From NCBI RefSeq assembly GCF_051379705.1, contig NZ_CP179868.1, positions 2,976,001 to 3,040,000 of the forward strand: a stretch of 64,000 bases of DNA, written 5' to 3'. The notes under the pieces are model-generated. The model was not told where the DNA came from. It saw nothing but the letters and a program-made list of their open reading frames with translations, and ran no database searches. Both the position numbers and the translations under genes were made by a program. This document shows, one piece after another, positions 1 through 8,712 of the stretch. This DNA is from Ekhidna sp051379705 (GTDB lineage Bacteria; Bacteroidota; Bacteroidia; Cytophagales; Cyclobacteriaceae). The first letter of the stretch is position 1; every line of letters starts with the position of its first letter.

Positions 1-695
1 CTGTCCAAGATCAAATAAAATTTTGGGCCAGTTCTGAAGGTTCCGCTGATTGTAAAAAGGATATCGGAGTTTTCACCTTCTCCGAAGGCACTTCCGGCAC
101 CTATCGTAATGTTCCGATCTCTTGTACCAAAAGTGGCCAATCCATAAAGGAACCCGAAACTTGAGTCTTCCACTGCTCCAAAAACACCTCCAATGCCCGC
201 ATTAAATTTGTTCTCGACAATCGGGACTGTGTACTTGCCGGTAAGCCAAAAAGGAGCCCAATCTGTAAAAAAGAAAGTGGCCATAGTGCCTATTCCCATA
301 GATAAATTGTCAGTAAGTCCGTAGGAAACATTATTGAAAAGAATCCAGACATTTTGATAATATCCTTCTTTTTTCTTCAGGCTATACGCGCTCAATGATG
401 CGAAATAATTAGACGTTTGATATTGGTATGGCCACAGCTGATCAGATTGTGCCGAAGGAGGTGTCTCCAGCGCAATCATCTCTTTTATTTCAGCTCTTGG
501 AATAGTGATTACTCCAATATCCTGAACGTCAATCTTTACTTCTTTTTCATTCTCATCAATGATCATTCCTACAAAGACGCTACCGGATGTAGTGGTGATT
601 TGATACTTGGTGGAGTCAGATTGAGTTTGAGAAAAAGAGGTGTTTACTATTAAAGCAAATACAGCAAGGTAGATGGTGAGTGTGGTGAATTTCAT
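1..695 (-). CDS. Exported protein, probable outer-membrane beta-barrel (3' end outside window)
   Basis: The reading frame starts with ATG at 693-695 and stays open to the left edge, so about 231 residues are visible and the C-terminus is missing. Residues 1-22 form a signal peptide (charged MKF start, hydrophobic core, SFSQ end). Residues 30-75 are a small beta-rich stretch (SGSVFVGMIIDENEKEV) resembling an Sm-like fold. The rest alternates aromatic and glycine-rich strands (YGLTDNLSMGIGTMATFFF, AGIGGVFGAV), as in an outer-membrane beta-barrel. I do not recognise a named family, and the function is unknown. Its upstream side faces the first repeat array. Confidence 0.7.
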   Translation of the reverse strand, partial: MKFTTLTIYLAVFALIVNTSFSQTQSDSTKYQITTTSGSVFVGMIIDENEKEVKIDVQDIGVITIPRAEIKEMIALETPPSAQSDQLWPYQYQTSNYFASLSAYSLKKKEGYYQNVWILFNNVSYGLTDNLSMGIGTMATFFFTDWAPFWLTGKYTVPIVENKFNAGIGGVFGAVEDSSFGFLYGLATFGTRDRNITIGAGSAFGEGENSDILFTISGTFRTGPKFYLILD

Positions 696-804
696 TTTGA
701 GCTGGATTGGGTGATGAAGGTATTTACTTGTTAGTAAGCGAAATGGTTTTAAGCCCCCAAATTTTGATCAAATAAGTAACATGATTAATACTGAAGATGT
801 CTAA

Positions 805-1363
805 CACGGCATCTTCCACAGAATAACTTCTCCCTTGTGCTTAGAAGAAGATACCTGATCAAGTCAGGTATGACTGAATGGTTGGGAGTTGCACTCTGTG
901 TCATGCCGTGCTCGACACGGCATCTTCCTTCGAGTTAGCTGAATGTTAGAATCTGAAGATACCTGATCAAGTCAGGTATGACTGAATGGTTGGGTAGTGC
1001 AGTTTGTCATGCCGTCCTCTGAGACGGCTCTTCCACAGAATAACTTCTCCGTTGTGCTTAGAAGAAGATACCGGATCAAGTCAGGTATGACTGAATGGTT
1101 GGGTAGTGCAGTTTGTCATGCAGTGCTCCGAGACGGCTCTTCCACAGAATAACTTCTCCGTTGTGCTTAGAAGAAGATACCTGATCAAGTCAGGTATGAC
1201 TGAATGGTTGGGAGTTGCACTCTGTGTCATGCCGTGCTCCGAGACGGCTCTTCCACAGAATAACTTCTCCCTTGTGCTTAGAAGAAGATACCTGATCAAG
1301 TCAGGTATGACTGAATGGTTGGGTAGTGCAGTTTGTCATGCAGTGCTCCGAGACGGCATCTTC
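805..1363 (+). repeat. Tandem array 1 of a ~110-bp double-hairpin repeat (5 units)
   Basis: The core hairpin (arms ATACCTGA/TCAGGTAT around loop TCAAG) recurs at about 851, 959, 1069, 1178 and 1288, a spacing of 108-110 bp. Each unit also has a second hairpin based on ATGCCGT...ACGGCAT. The linker in this array reads CACAGAATAACTTCTCC and differs from the one in array 2. One unit has a broken stem (CCGGATCAAGTCAGG at 1071). The short open frames inside the array repeat with the units and are not genes. The array fills the gap before hrpB and ends about 43 bp before its start codon. Confidence 0.95.
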
Positions 1364-1406
1364 AATGAATCCTTCTGTATACAAGAGAGAATACTAACTT
1401 CGCCAA

Positions 1407-3896
1407 ATGCCTTTCGATCCCAAGTCCATAGACCTACCCATTGTAGAAATTCTTGATGAAGTAAAATCTCAACTTGAGCAGGAAAATACGCTCATTGTAC
1501 ATGCACCACCGGGTGCAGGAAAGAGTACCCTGATTCCCATTGCTTTGATGGAAGAAGTGTGGCTTAAAGGACAAAAGATCATTATGCTGGAGCCACGGCG
1601 GCTGGCTGCACGCTCCATCGCTATGCGACTGTCCGAACTGATCGGCGAGAAAGTAGGAGAGACCGTCGGCTACCGCATCCGATTTGAAACCAGGATAAGT
1701 GACGCAACCAAAGTGGAGGTAGTCACAGAAGGGATTCTCACTCGTATGCTCCATGGAGACAACTCGCTTGAAGGTGTAGGCTTGGTCATCTTTGATGAAT
1801 TTCATGAGCGCAGCATCCACGCAGATGTAGCCTTGGCGCTTTGCAGGGAATCTCAGCAAGTCCTACGACCAGACTTGAAAATCATGGTTATGTCTGCTAC
1901 ATTGAATATGCCTCAGCTGATGCAATCGCTGAAAGCACCAGTAGTGGAAAGTAAAGGGCGCCAGTATCCGGTGGATATAGAATATGTAGGCGATCAGGAT
2001 CAATTCATGATTCCTGAAATGACTGCCAATACGATTGTTAAAGCCTCCAAAGTTCATGAGGGTGACATCCTTGTGTTTCTTCCCGGTCAAGGCGAGATCA
2101 CCAAATGTGCAGGTATACTCAAATCCAAGCTGCGCGGCTTCTCCATCCATCCATTGTATGGGCAGTTACCTTACAACAAGCAGAAAGCGGCCATCCTCCC
2201 GGATAGAGAAGGAAGACGGAAAGTCGTGTTGGCCACCAACATCGCAGAGACCAGCTTGACGATTGAAGGAATTAAAGTGGTGGTAGATACGGGCTTTGGA
2301 AGAACTATGAAATGGGATCCAAAATCTGGACTGTCGAGATTAGAAACTGTGCAGATATCCAAAGATTCAGCAGATCAGCGCGCCGGACGCGCCGGACGAT
2401 TAAGTCCGGGTGTGTGCTTCCGCATGTGGTCCAAGGTGACCGACAGCCGATTGCAAGAACATCGCACACCGGAAATTCTGGAATCAGATTTGGCTTCACT
2501 TGCACTGGATCTGGCAAGCTGGGGCATCAGCGATCCGATGAGCTTGACCTGGCTTTCTCCGCCACCACGAGGCGCATGGCAAGCGGCTGTGCAGACATTG
2601 CACGAGGTAGAGGCATTGGAAAATGGTCGCATCACCGAGCATGGAAAAGAAGTGCACCGACTGCCTTGTCATCCGCGACTCGCACACATGATGCTCATGG
2701 CTGAGGAGGAGGGACTCGTGAGCCTGGCAGCAGATGTTGCCGCACTGTTGGAGGAACGTGATCCATTGGGAAGAGAAGCGGGCATAGATATCAACAGCCG
2801 GATTGAAGCGCTGAGAACACATCGAAGAGAAGACCGAAAAGGTGGACGTTTTGATCGCATAGAGAAAATTGCCGGTTCTTACCGCCAGCTGTTCGATGCG
2901 GAGGTAGATAATGATCCATTCGATCCGTATGAGACGGGCTTACTGCTCACACATGCTTTTCCTGAACGTATTGCATTTGCCCGACCGGGCAACAATGCTC
3001 AATTCAAGCTTGCGAACGGCCGTATTGCAATGGCCGGACACAAAGACGATCTGGCACATGAGTCGTGGCTTGCCATTGCCAACCTTGATGCGCGTGATGG
3101 CATGGGAAAAATATTCATGGCTTCTCCACTAAATCCCAAAGACCTGGCTCCTCGCGTGAAAGAAGTGGACGTAGTGGAATGGGATACCGAAGATGGAGGC
3201 CTCAACGCCAGCAAAGACTTGCGCATCGGGAGTATTGTACTCAAATCTGTGCCACTTCCGGATCCCGATCCTTCACACTTGAAGGATGCCATCGTTCAGG
3301 CAATCAAGCGTGAAGGTCGCACCCTACTGGATTGGAATGAAGAGGTAGAGCAACTGCAGAACAGGGTTAGAAGCATAAAAAAATGGGAGCCTTTAAATGA
3401 CTTGCCTGATCTCAGCACGGAAACATTATTGATGACCAATGCGGAGTGGCTTGCGCCATATCTGGAGGATGTAAAGAATCCGAGAGACCTGAAGAAGATC
3501 AACCTATATGAGGTCTTGCTACATTCCATGCCTTACGAGATGCAGCAGGAGTTGCAGCGTTTGGCTCCAGCCAAAATGGAAGTGCCCAGCGGCTCCAGCA
3601 TCAAGATCATGTATCGCGACAATGGCGAAGCACCTGTTTTAGCAGCTCGCATTCAGGAACTCTTTGGTATGGCCGAAACTCCGACAGTAAACGATGGAAA
3701 GCAGCCGTTGCTGATTCACTTATTATCTCCGGGCTTCAAACCTGTGCAGGTGACATCCGATCTGAAAAACTTCTGGAATGAAACCTACTTCGAGGTGCGC
3801 AAAGACCTCAAAGGTCGCTATCCCAAACACCACTGGCCGGACGATCCATGGACGGCTGAAGCGATCAGAGGCGTGCGGCATGGCCGCAGCAAATAA
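1407..3896 (+). CDS. hrpB: ATP-dependent helicase HrpB
   Basis: This is an 829-residue DEAH-family helicase, close to the usual HrpB length. Walker A is APPGAGKST (33-41), motif II is DEFHERS (130-136), motif III is SAT (163-165), and motif VI contains QRAGRAGR at about residue 330. The region after the helicase core matches the HrpB-type C-terminal extension in length and character. The in vivo role of HrpB is poorly defined; RNA or DNA unwinding is expected from the family. The start is ATG 1407. The gene stands alone between two tandem repeat arrays, with array 1 ending 43 bp upstream and array 2 starting 7 bp after its stop, so the transcript probably carries repeat hairpins at both ends. 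Confidence 0.93.
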   Translation: MPFDPKSIDLPIVEILDEVKSQLEQENTLIVHAPPGAGKSTLIPIALMEEVWLKGQKIIMLEPRRLAARSIAMRLSELIGEKVGETVGYRIRFETRISDATKVEVVTEGILTRMLHGDNSLEGVGLVIFDEFHERSIHADVALALCRESQQVLRPDLKIMVMSATLNMPQLMQSLKAPVVESKGRQYPVDIEYVGDQDQFMIPEMTANTIVKASKVHEGDILVFLPGQGEITKCAGILKSKLRGFSIHPLYGQLPYNKQKAAILPDREGRRKVVLATNIAETSLTIEGIKVVVDTGFGRTMKWDPKSGLSRLETVQISKDSADQRAGRAGRLSPGVCFRMWSKVTDSRLQEHRTPEILESDLASLALDLASWGISDPMSLTWLSPPPRGAWQAAVQTLHEVEALENGRITEHGKEVHRLPCHPRLAHMMLMAEEEGLVSLAADVAALLEERDPLGREAGIDINSRIEALRTHRREDRKGGRFDRIEKIAGSYRQLFDAEVDNDPFDPYETGLLLTHAFPERIAFARPGNNAQFKLANGRIAMAGHKDDLAHESWLAIANLDARDGMGKIFMASPLNPKDLAPRVKEVDVVEWDTEDGGLNASKDLRIGSIVLKSVPLPDPDPSHLKDAIVQAIKREGRTLLDWNEEVEQLQNRVRSIKKWEPLNDLPDLSTETLLMTNAEWLAPYLEDVKNPRDLKKINLYEVLLHSMPYEMQQELQRLAPAKMEVPSGSSIKIMYRDNGEAPVLAARIQELFGMAETPTVNDGKQPLLIHLLSPGFKPVQVTSDLKNFWNETYFEVRKDLKGRYPKHHWPDDPWTAEAIRGVRHGRSK

Positions 3897-3903
3897 TGTT
3901 TCT

Positions 3904-4680
3904 GTCATGCCGTGCTTCGCGGCATCTTCCTTTGTGTTTATTGAATATTAGACTCTGAAGATACCTGATCAAGTCAGGTATGACTGAATGGTAGGGTGGT
4001 GTACTTTGTTATGCCGTGCTCCGAGACGGCACCTTCCTTCAAGTTTGTTGAATGTTAGAATCTGAAGATACCTGATCAAGTCAGGTATGACCGAATGGTA
4101 GGGTGGTGTACTTTGTCATGCCGTGCTCCGAGACGGCACCTTCCTTCAAGTTTGTTGATTATTGGAATCTGAAGATACCTGATCAAGTCAGGTATGACTG
4201 AATAGTAGGGTGGTGTACTTTGTCATGCTGTGCTCCGAGACAGCATCTTCCTTCAAGTTTGTTGAATGTTAGAATCTGAAGATACCTGATCAAGTCAGGT
4301 ATGACTGAATAGTAGGGTGGTGTACTTTGTCATGCCGTGCTCCGAGACAGCATCTTCCTTCAAGTTTGTTGATTATTGGAATCTGAAGATACCTGATCAA
4401 GTCAGGTATGACTGAATGGTAGGGTGGTGTACTTTGTCATGCCGTGCTCCGAGACGGCACCTTCCTTCAAGTTTGTTGATTATTGGAATCTGAAGATACC
4501 TGATCCATTCAGGTATGACTGAAGGTTGAGTAGTGCAGTTTGTCATGCCGTGCTTGACACGGCATCTTCCTTCGAGTTTGTTGAATGTTAGAATCTGAAG
4601 ATACCTGATCAAGTCAGGTATGACCGAATGGTTGGGCGGTGCAGTCAGTGTCATGCCGTGCTTGACACGGCATCTTCCTT
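3904..4680 (+). repeat. Tandem array 2 of the double-hairpin repeat (7 units, 107-bp period)
   Basis: The ATACCTGA...TCAGGTAT hairpin starts at 3961, 4068, 4175, 4282, 4389, 4496 and 4601. That is an exact 107-bp period for six units, with 105 bp for the last step. Each unit carries a second hairpin (ATGCCGTGCTCCGAGACGGC or ATGCCGTGCTTGACACGGCAT). The linker reads TTCAAGTTTGTTGAATGTTAGAATCT or a TTGATTATTGGAATCT variant, and these tend to alternate. The unit at 4496 has a changed loop (TCCAT) with intact arms. The orientation matches array 1. The right end abuts the GIY-YIG gene. Confidence 0.96.
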
Positions 4681-4688
4681 CACCAATA

Positions 4689-4988
4689 CTAATCAAACCA
4701 ATCTCTTGACAAATCAATCCATTCGGGATTCTCCTTTTTAATAAGTTCTACTTTCCATGTTCTTTTCCACCGCTTAATTAGTTTCTCTCTTTTTATTGCC
4801 TCGTTCGCATCATTATGAGTCTCAAACCACATCAATAAACTCACCTGATATTTACTTGAAAATGATTTTGGATTCAGTTTCTGTTTATGCTCAAATACTC
4901 TTCGCTCAATATCGTTTGTCATTCCAGTATAAAGTACAGTTCGCGAGTGATTCGTAAGGATATAAACATAGTATTCTTTATGTGACAT
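4689..4988 (-). CDS. GIY-YIG nuclease superfamily protein
   Basis: A 99-residue protein of the small stand-alone GIY-YIG type. The N-terminus has YVYIL followed by LYTGMTNDIERRVFEH, which gives the two Tyr-containing strands, the catalytic Arg of the ERR segment and a His. A downstream Glu/Lys-rich helix (EAIKREKLIKRWKR) is typical of the family and provides the metal-binding Glu. The predicted activity is metal-dependent DNA cleavage; the cellular role of these small proteins is unknown. Its stop codon lies 8 bp from the end of repeat array 2, and a single copy of the same repeat lies about 120 bp upstream of its start, so the gene is bracketed by the repeat family. Confidence 0.88.
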   Translation of the reverse strand: MSHKEYYVYILTNHSRTVLYTGMTNDIERRVFEHKQKLNPKSFSSKYQVSLLMWFETHNDANEAIKREKLIKRWKRTWKVELIKKENPEWIDLSRDWFD

Positions 4989-5107
4989 TATTTGAGCTTT
5001 TGATCAATGAATCTTATTTGGAATTTAATAGGGGGAGGATTTGACTTCCAATACCAACTATATCACATTGACCATTTGTACACATAAATCGTACTCTCAA
5101 TCTTAAC

Positions 5108-5187
5108 TGAAGATACCTGATCAAGTCAGGTATGACTGAATGGTAGGGTGGTGTACTTTGTTATGCCGTGCTTGACACGGCATCTTC
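5108..5187 (+). repeat. Solo copy of the double-hairpin repeat
   Basis: TGAAGATACCTGATCAAG begins the unit and ACACGGCATCTTC ends it. Both hairpins are present, including the ATGCCGTG CTTGA CACGGCAT form. It has the same orientation and linker (GGTAGGGTGGTGTACTTTG) as array 2, from which it is separated by the GIY-YIG gene. Confidence 0.93.
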
Positions 5188-5208
5188 GTTTATGTTGCTG
5201 GTATCATT

Positions 5209-5523
5209 ATCTAAGTCGCCTGTATTATTCCCAAAGTTGAGGGTACTTTCAACTACGTTGAGGTTATTATCCTCCGCCTTAAGGTTATTACTCTCCGTCT
5301 TGAGGGTATTGTTCTCCGTGTCGACGGAATTGTCCTCCGCCTTATGGTTATCACTCTCCGTGTTGACGGAACTCTCCTCCGTGTTGAGGTTATCACCCTC
5401 CGCCTTAAGGTTATTGCTCTCCGTGTTGAGGTTATCATCCTCCGTGTTGAGGTTATTGCTCTCCACGTTGAGGTTATTGTTCCCCGGGTTGAGGGTATTG
5501 TCCTCCGTGTAGCGGTCACTTAT
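5209..5523. repeat. 21-bp minisatellite, about 15 units in perfect phase
   Basis: Units with the consensus CTCCGTGTTGAGGTTATCATC start every 21 bp from 5209 to 5503, degenerating towards the left end. Because 21 is a multiple of three, several frames are open. One minus-strand frame (5161-5466, GTG start) would encode heptads of the type NLNTESN. The array begins exactly at the stop codon of the minus-strand 73-residue gene but in a different frame. There is no convincing start of its own, so I call it a repeat, with a heptad-repeat protein as the alternative. Confidence 0.9.
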
Positions 5524-5737
5524 TTCCGATCGAAAGTTCTTTTTCTATTTCATCCAGGCAATTAAGAACGAACTGCATATCCTCTATGAAATGGCCATAA
5601 CCTTCAGGGAGCTCTTCTGCTTCATGGATGAGATAGTAGAGAAGCAAGTTTCTCAGATTGGATTTGAATTCACTCACATGGATCAGTCCGAATAAGTCAT
5701 CAAGTCTTTCTATGCAGGCAGGAGTTAAGGTTGTCAT
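5516..5737 (-). CDS. Small hypothetical protein divergent from XRE regulator
   Basis: A 73-residue acidic, helical protein starting at ATG 5735-5737 (MTTLTPACIERLDDL) and ending IEKELSIGNK. An upstream ATG at 5780-5782 would add 15 residues, but it falls inside the inverted repeat at 5777-5796, so I prefer the internal start. There is no signal peptide or membrane segment, and I do not recognise the family. It is transcribed divergently from an XRE-type regulator with a shared control region, an arrangement that suggests the regulator controls it. It is followed directly by the 21-bp minisatellite. Confidence 0.65.
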   Translation of the reverse strand: MTTLTPACIERLDDLFGLIHVSEFKSNLRNLLLYYLIHEAEELPEGYGHFIEDMQFVLNCLDEIEKELSIGNK

Positions 5738-5776
5738 AGCTGGAATAAAGACTAAGCTAATTAAAGATAATGATTG

Positions 5777-5796
5777 TGTCATATTTTAATATGACA
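5777..5796. promoter_or_regulatory. Perfect 9-bp inverted repeat, candidate operator of the XRE regulator
   Basis: TGTCATATT-TT-AATATGACA is a perfect inverted repeat in the divergent intergenic region. It lies 40 bp before the preferred start of the 73-residue gene and 32 bp before the GTG start of the XRE gene. A dimeric helix-turn-helix protein would bind such a site; autoregulation is inferred. Confidence 0.55.
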
Positions 5797-5828
5797 AACT
5801 TATCCATGTATTGCAAGATTTTTGGTTT

Positions 5829-6047
5829 GTGACCAAAGATCAACTCAATACGAAGATCGGCCAGCGAATCATTGAATTGCGGCAGCAAAAAGGCTGGAGC
5901 CAATCTGATCTTGCACGGCATCTTGGCAAAGACCGACAGGCTGTAGAAAAGCTCGAAAACGGAAAAGTAAATCCCACCTTGTATTCCTTATATGAAGTAG
6001 CTGATGTGCTTGGCGTTTCGCTTAGTGAGTTGGTGGAGCTTACGTAA
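5829..6047 (+). CDS. XRE-family helix-turn-helix transcriptional regulator
   Basis: A 72-residue, single-domain Cro/CI-type DNA-binding protein. The helix-turn-helix covers GWSQSDLARHLGKDRQAVEK, followed by LENGKVNPTLYSLYEVADVL, which is the classic HTH_3 layout. I chose the GTG start at 5829 (reads MTKDQLNTKIGQ) because family members begin a few residues before the conserved IG.RI.ELR segment; an in-frame TTG at 5811 would add six residues. It is transcribed divergently from a small unknown gene, with a perfect inverted repeat between them. It probably represses or activates that gene and itself. Confidence 0.85.
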   Translation: MTKDQLNTKIGQRIIELRQQKGWSQSDLARHLGKDRQAVEKLENGKVNPTLYSLYEVADVLGVSLSELVELT

Positions 6048-6100
6048 TGCAGACCTTCATTTTTATCCTTTATTTTCTATTTTGTATTATTCCTAAGCCA

Positions 6101-6122
6101 AGGTTGGTGTCTTCACCAACCT
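6101..6122. terminator. Hairpin between convergent genes, possible terminator
   Basis: AGGTTGGTG-TCTT-CACCAACCT is a perfect 9-bp stem with a 4-nt loop between the XRE gene and the end of hamB. No clear T-tract follows on either strand, so terminator function is uncertain. Confidence 0.4.
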
Positions 6123-6192
6123 GTTGAGTATTTATCGAAATCTCTGTTTGTTGAGGACACAAACCAAGGCGAAAAGTACCGGCTGAATACAA

Positions 6193-8712
6193 TTAAGCGA
6201 TTTTAATAGCTTTTTCGATTTCTTTAATAATTATGGGAGATAAGTCAAGCTTCCTAAAATCATTTTTCATAAGCCATTCAACACATTGAGACCTGCTAAG
6301 GTTGTCATCAGCTATAAATTCAGATAACATTATTGATGTGTTTCTGCTTAATCCCAAACTGATTAAAGAGACTTGAGTCTGCCTAGATACTCCAAATTCT
6401 AACCAGATATTCAACTCAGGTATATTTTCAATCAAATCTAATTTTCCTTCGTTTCGGAGCAGGTGTCTTAATATATCAATATAGCAACCTGAATATTTTG
6501 CAAACTTGAATCTGGCGAATTCCTCGACATCCTTCATTGATTGCCTAATTACATTCGATATGGTCTTTGGGAGCCTTCTTCTTATCCAATATCTGTAGCT
6601 GCTTTCAATCAGAGTAGATAGAGGATAACCGTTCATCCAGTTTACCACGAGAATCGCTTGATACGGAGATAATGTTTCTGGATCACCAGAAAGGAGTCTG
6701 TTGATTCTTGATAGAATTGGTTCATACGAATTAATAGCCGCGTCTTCGCTTTCTGGAAATTCGGGAATTAGTTGTGAGTAGTCATTTGAGAAGGTTTGAA
6801 ACTCTTCTAGCAAACGTTGTTGGGCAATAGGTGATATACCAGGATTTCTTAAAATTATTTCCTTAGGTATAGAAATCGCTTCAGATATATCATTGAAGAT
6901 TGGAAGTAGTTCATTTTCTAAGTCAATATCGGTGTTCAGATTGTTGTTTAGGTATTTTGAATAAAAATATGAAAAGCCATATTCAAGATTCATATCTAAC
7001 CTAGTTCGTGGAGTTCCATCTTTTATGAATTGAATTAGCTTGGCTTTATTTTGATGCAGTCCATCAACAGCTTTTTTGATATAGATTTTATCCCTTGCTG
7101 GATTTGGAGGATTGTCCCAATCAGAAGGTTCAATACAAATCACATTTCCTTGAAATTCTTTACCCCATCGACCAGCTCTACCAGCTAAATTCCAAAAATC
7201 TGATGCATCCATTGGGTTTCCTGGTCCTCTTGTTGGTCTTCTAATAAATATTGATTTTGCTGGCAGATTGACACCTTCCAGCAGTGTAGAAGTGCAGACC
7301 AAGTATTTTATCTTATTTATCTTAAAAAGTCTCTCTATTTCAGTTCTAATAATCAAAGGCATATTTCCATAATGAAATGCCACACCTCGTTTCAGAACCT
7401 TAGTAAGAGCATATGATTTATGAACAATTTTGGAAGCCAAATCAATTAGATCATCTAGCTCCTCATCCTCAATATTTTCAAGAAGATCAAATAGGATAGA
7501 GGAATACTTTTCAGCATCAGCGGGCCCATTTGCGTAGATCAAATTGCCACCTGTTTGATCACTCAATTCATGCACAATAAACATGAATTTTTTACCTTGG
7601 CGATCAGGTCGAAACTTCAAATTAATCTCACCTAGTTCATATGATTCTGTTTTAGTAGCTAGCCTTAATTCCCAAACCTTGGGCTTTCTAGGTTTTTGGG
7701 TAACGAATATTAGGTTTTGATTTACTGAAACATATTCAGTTTGAACCGGAGCCTTATTGTTTATTTGAGGAAATAATTCTAATAGCACCCCTGGATTGGA
7801 TGTGAATGGACTCGAAAAATACACTTTACCTTTCTCGCCATTTACGAATAGTTCTTCAAGCTTTTGCTGTAATAAAATTCCTCTGGTTCCGTCGCTAATT
7901 TTATGAGCTTCATCCACAACAAGAATATCAATTTTATAATCTGGAACTTCAGTTTTAAACCAATGCAATCTTTCCTGCGTGAAAACAAGAACTCTCTTAT
8001 TAAATTGATTGAACTCCTGAGTGAATTGAGGTACAGTGGAGATATATACACCCTCAACCTCATTGTCAGCAAACATATCCTTTAATTCTTGCTCAACTTG
8101 GCTTATCAATGCCCTTGAAGGAACAATAAAAACTATGCTTAGAATATCATCATTTTTTGTGATTTCTTCTAAAAGAATTCTTTCAAGTATGAATGATTTA
8201 CCAGCACTAGTAGGTGCTGAAATACTGATTAAGTCTTGATTTTTATACTCATTATAAACTTTCTTTTGAAACTTATTTAATGAGATTATTTCATTTTTTC
8301 CGCCAAATATTGAATACTCAATATTTCTTCTGGCAATCTCCCATGAGATTGGTAGTGGTACTTTATCAAGATATGTTTCCTCTAAAAAATTTCGTTTAAT
8401 AGCTAATTGGATTGCAGGTTTATTGGTCAAGCCTTCAAGTACGATGGCTGCCGCTAGCTTATGTTGGTCTGTGCTTTTTGAATCATTCAAGCAATGTTGT
8501 GTTATTCTGAGGGAGGCATCAAGGTGATGAAACTCTTCTGATTCTTGAAGTATTCTAGCCAAGGAAATTAAATGAGACCAATCTAATTCCTTTTCCTTTT
8601 CACCAGAATATACTAGGGTGTCAAACCCTCTTCTCACTGATCTCAAAAGTACCTCTTCATATGACTCTGAAAAGGAAGAAGACTCGAAAATGCTTTTTGC
8701 TAAATTGTTCAT
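6193..8712 (-). CDS. hamB: Hachiman anti-phage system helicase HamB
   Basis: An 839-residue superfamily 2 DNA helicase. Walker A is APTSAGKS (166-173) and motif II is VVDEAH (265-270). Motif V-like CTSTLLEGVNLPAKS and motif VI NLAGRAGRWG lie in the second RecA-like domain. About 140 N-terminal residues precede the core, and a long C-terminal region follows. The start ATG (8710-8712) overlaps the hamA stop in an ATGA, so the two are translationally coupled. In Hachiman, HamB senses or unwinds DNA and releases the HamA nuclease. The identification rests on the combination with the DUF1837 protein; a stand-alone helicase of this type would be hard to name. The two genes are AT-rich relative to their flanks, consistent with transfer. 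Confidence 0.88.
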   Translation of the reverse strand: MNNLAKSIFESSSFSESYEEVLLRSVRRGFDTLVYSGEKEKELDWSHLISLARILQESEEFHHLDASLRITQHCLNDSKSTDQHKLAAAIVLEGLTNKPAIQLAIKRNFLEETYLDKVPLPISWEIARRNIEYSIFGGKNEIISLNKFQKKVYNEYKNQDLISISAPTSAGKSFILERILLEEITKNDDILSIVFIVPSRALISQVEQELKDMFADNEVEGVYISTVPQFTQEFNQFNKRVLVFTQERLHWFKTEVPDYKIDILVVDEAHKISDGTRGILLQQKLEELFVNGEKGKVYFSSPFTSNPGVLLELFPQINNKAPVQTEYVSVNQNLIFVTQKPRKPKVWELRLATKTESYELGEINLKFRPDRQGKKFMFIVHELSDQTGGNLIYANGPADAEKYSSILFDLLENIEDEELDDLIDLASKIVHKSYALTKVLKRGVAFHYGNMPLIIRTEIERLFKINKIKYLVCTSTLLEGVNLPAKSIFIRRPTRGPGNPMDASDFWNLAGRAGRWGKEFQGNVICIEPSDWDNPPNPARDKIYIKKAVDGLHQNKAKLIQFIKDGTPRTRLDMNLEYGFSYFYSKYLNNNLNTDIDLENELLPIFNDISEAISIPKEIILRNPGISPIAQQRLLEEFQTFSNDYSQLIPEFPESEDAAINSYEPILSRINRLLSGDPETLSPYQAILVVNWMNGYPLSTLIESSYRYWIRRRLPKTISNVIRQSMKDVEEFARFKFAKYSGCYIDILRHLLRNEGKLDLIENIPELNIWLEFGVSRQTQVSLISLGLSRNTSIMLSEFIADDNLSRSQCVEWLMKNDFRKLDLSPIIIKEIEKAIKIA

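Noticed and set aside
1081..1456. Open frames of 72 and 116 residues inside repeat array 1 (VIPDLIRYL-type text)
   Set aside because: They repeat with the array units and are translations of the palindromic repeat, not conserved genes.
2312..2704. 130-residue plus-strand frame and several antisense frames inside hrpB
   Set aside because: They lie in alternative frames of a clear gene and have no recognisable domains.
3904..4680. CRISPR array
   Set aside because: The period is 107 bp, the linkers are themselves repeats rather than unique spacers, and no cas genes are present.
4397..4717. A 106-residue frame across array 2
   Set aside because: It is internally repetitive in step with the 107-bp unit and overlaps the GIY-YIG gene end.
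5161..5466. A 101-residue acidic heptad-repeat protein
   Set aside because: Start is GTG within the repeat, several other frames are also open, and part of it runs into the solo palindromic repeat; kept only as an alternative reading of the minisatellite.
5738..5782. Upstream ATG of the 73-residue gene adding 15 residues
   Set aside because: The codon lies within the perfect inverted repeat and the added residues look unlike the rest; an internal ATG fits better.
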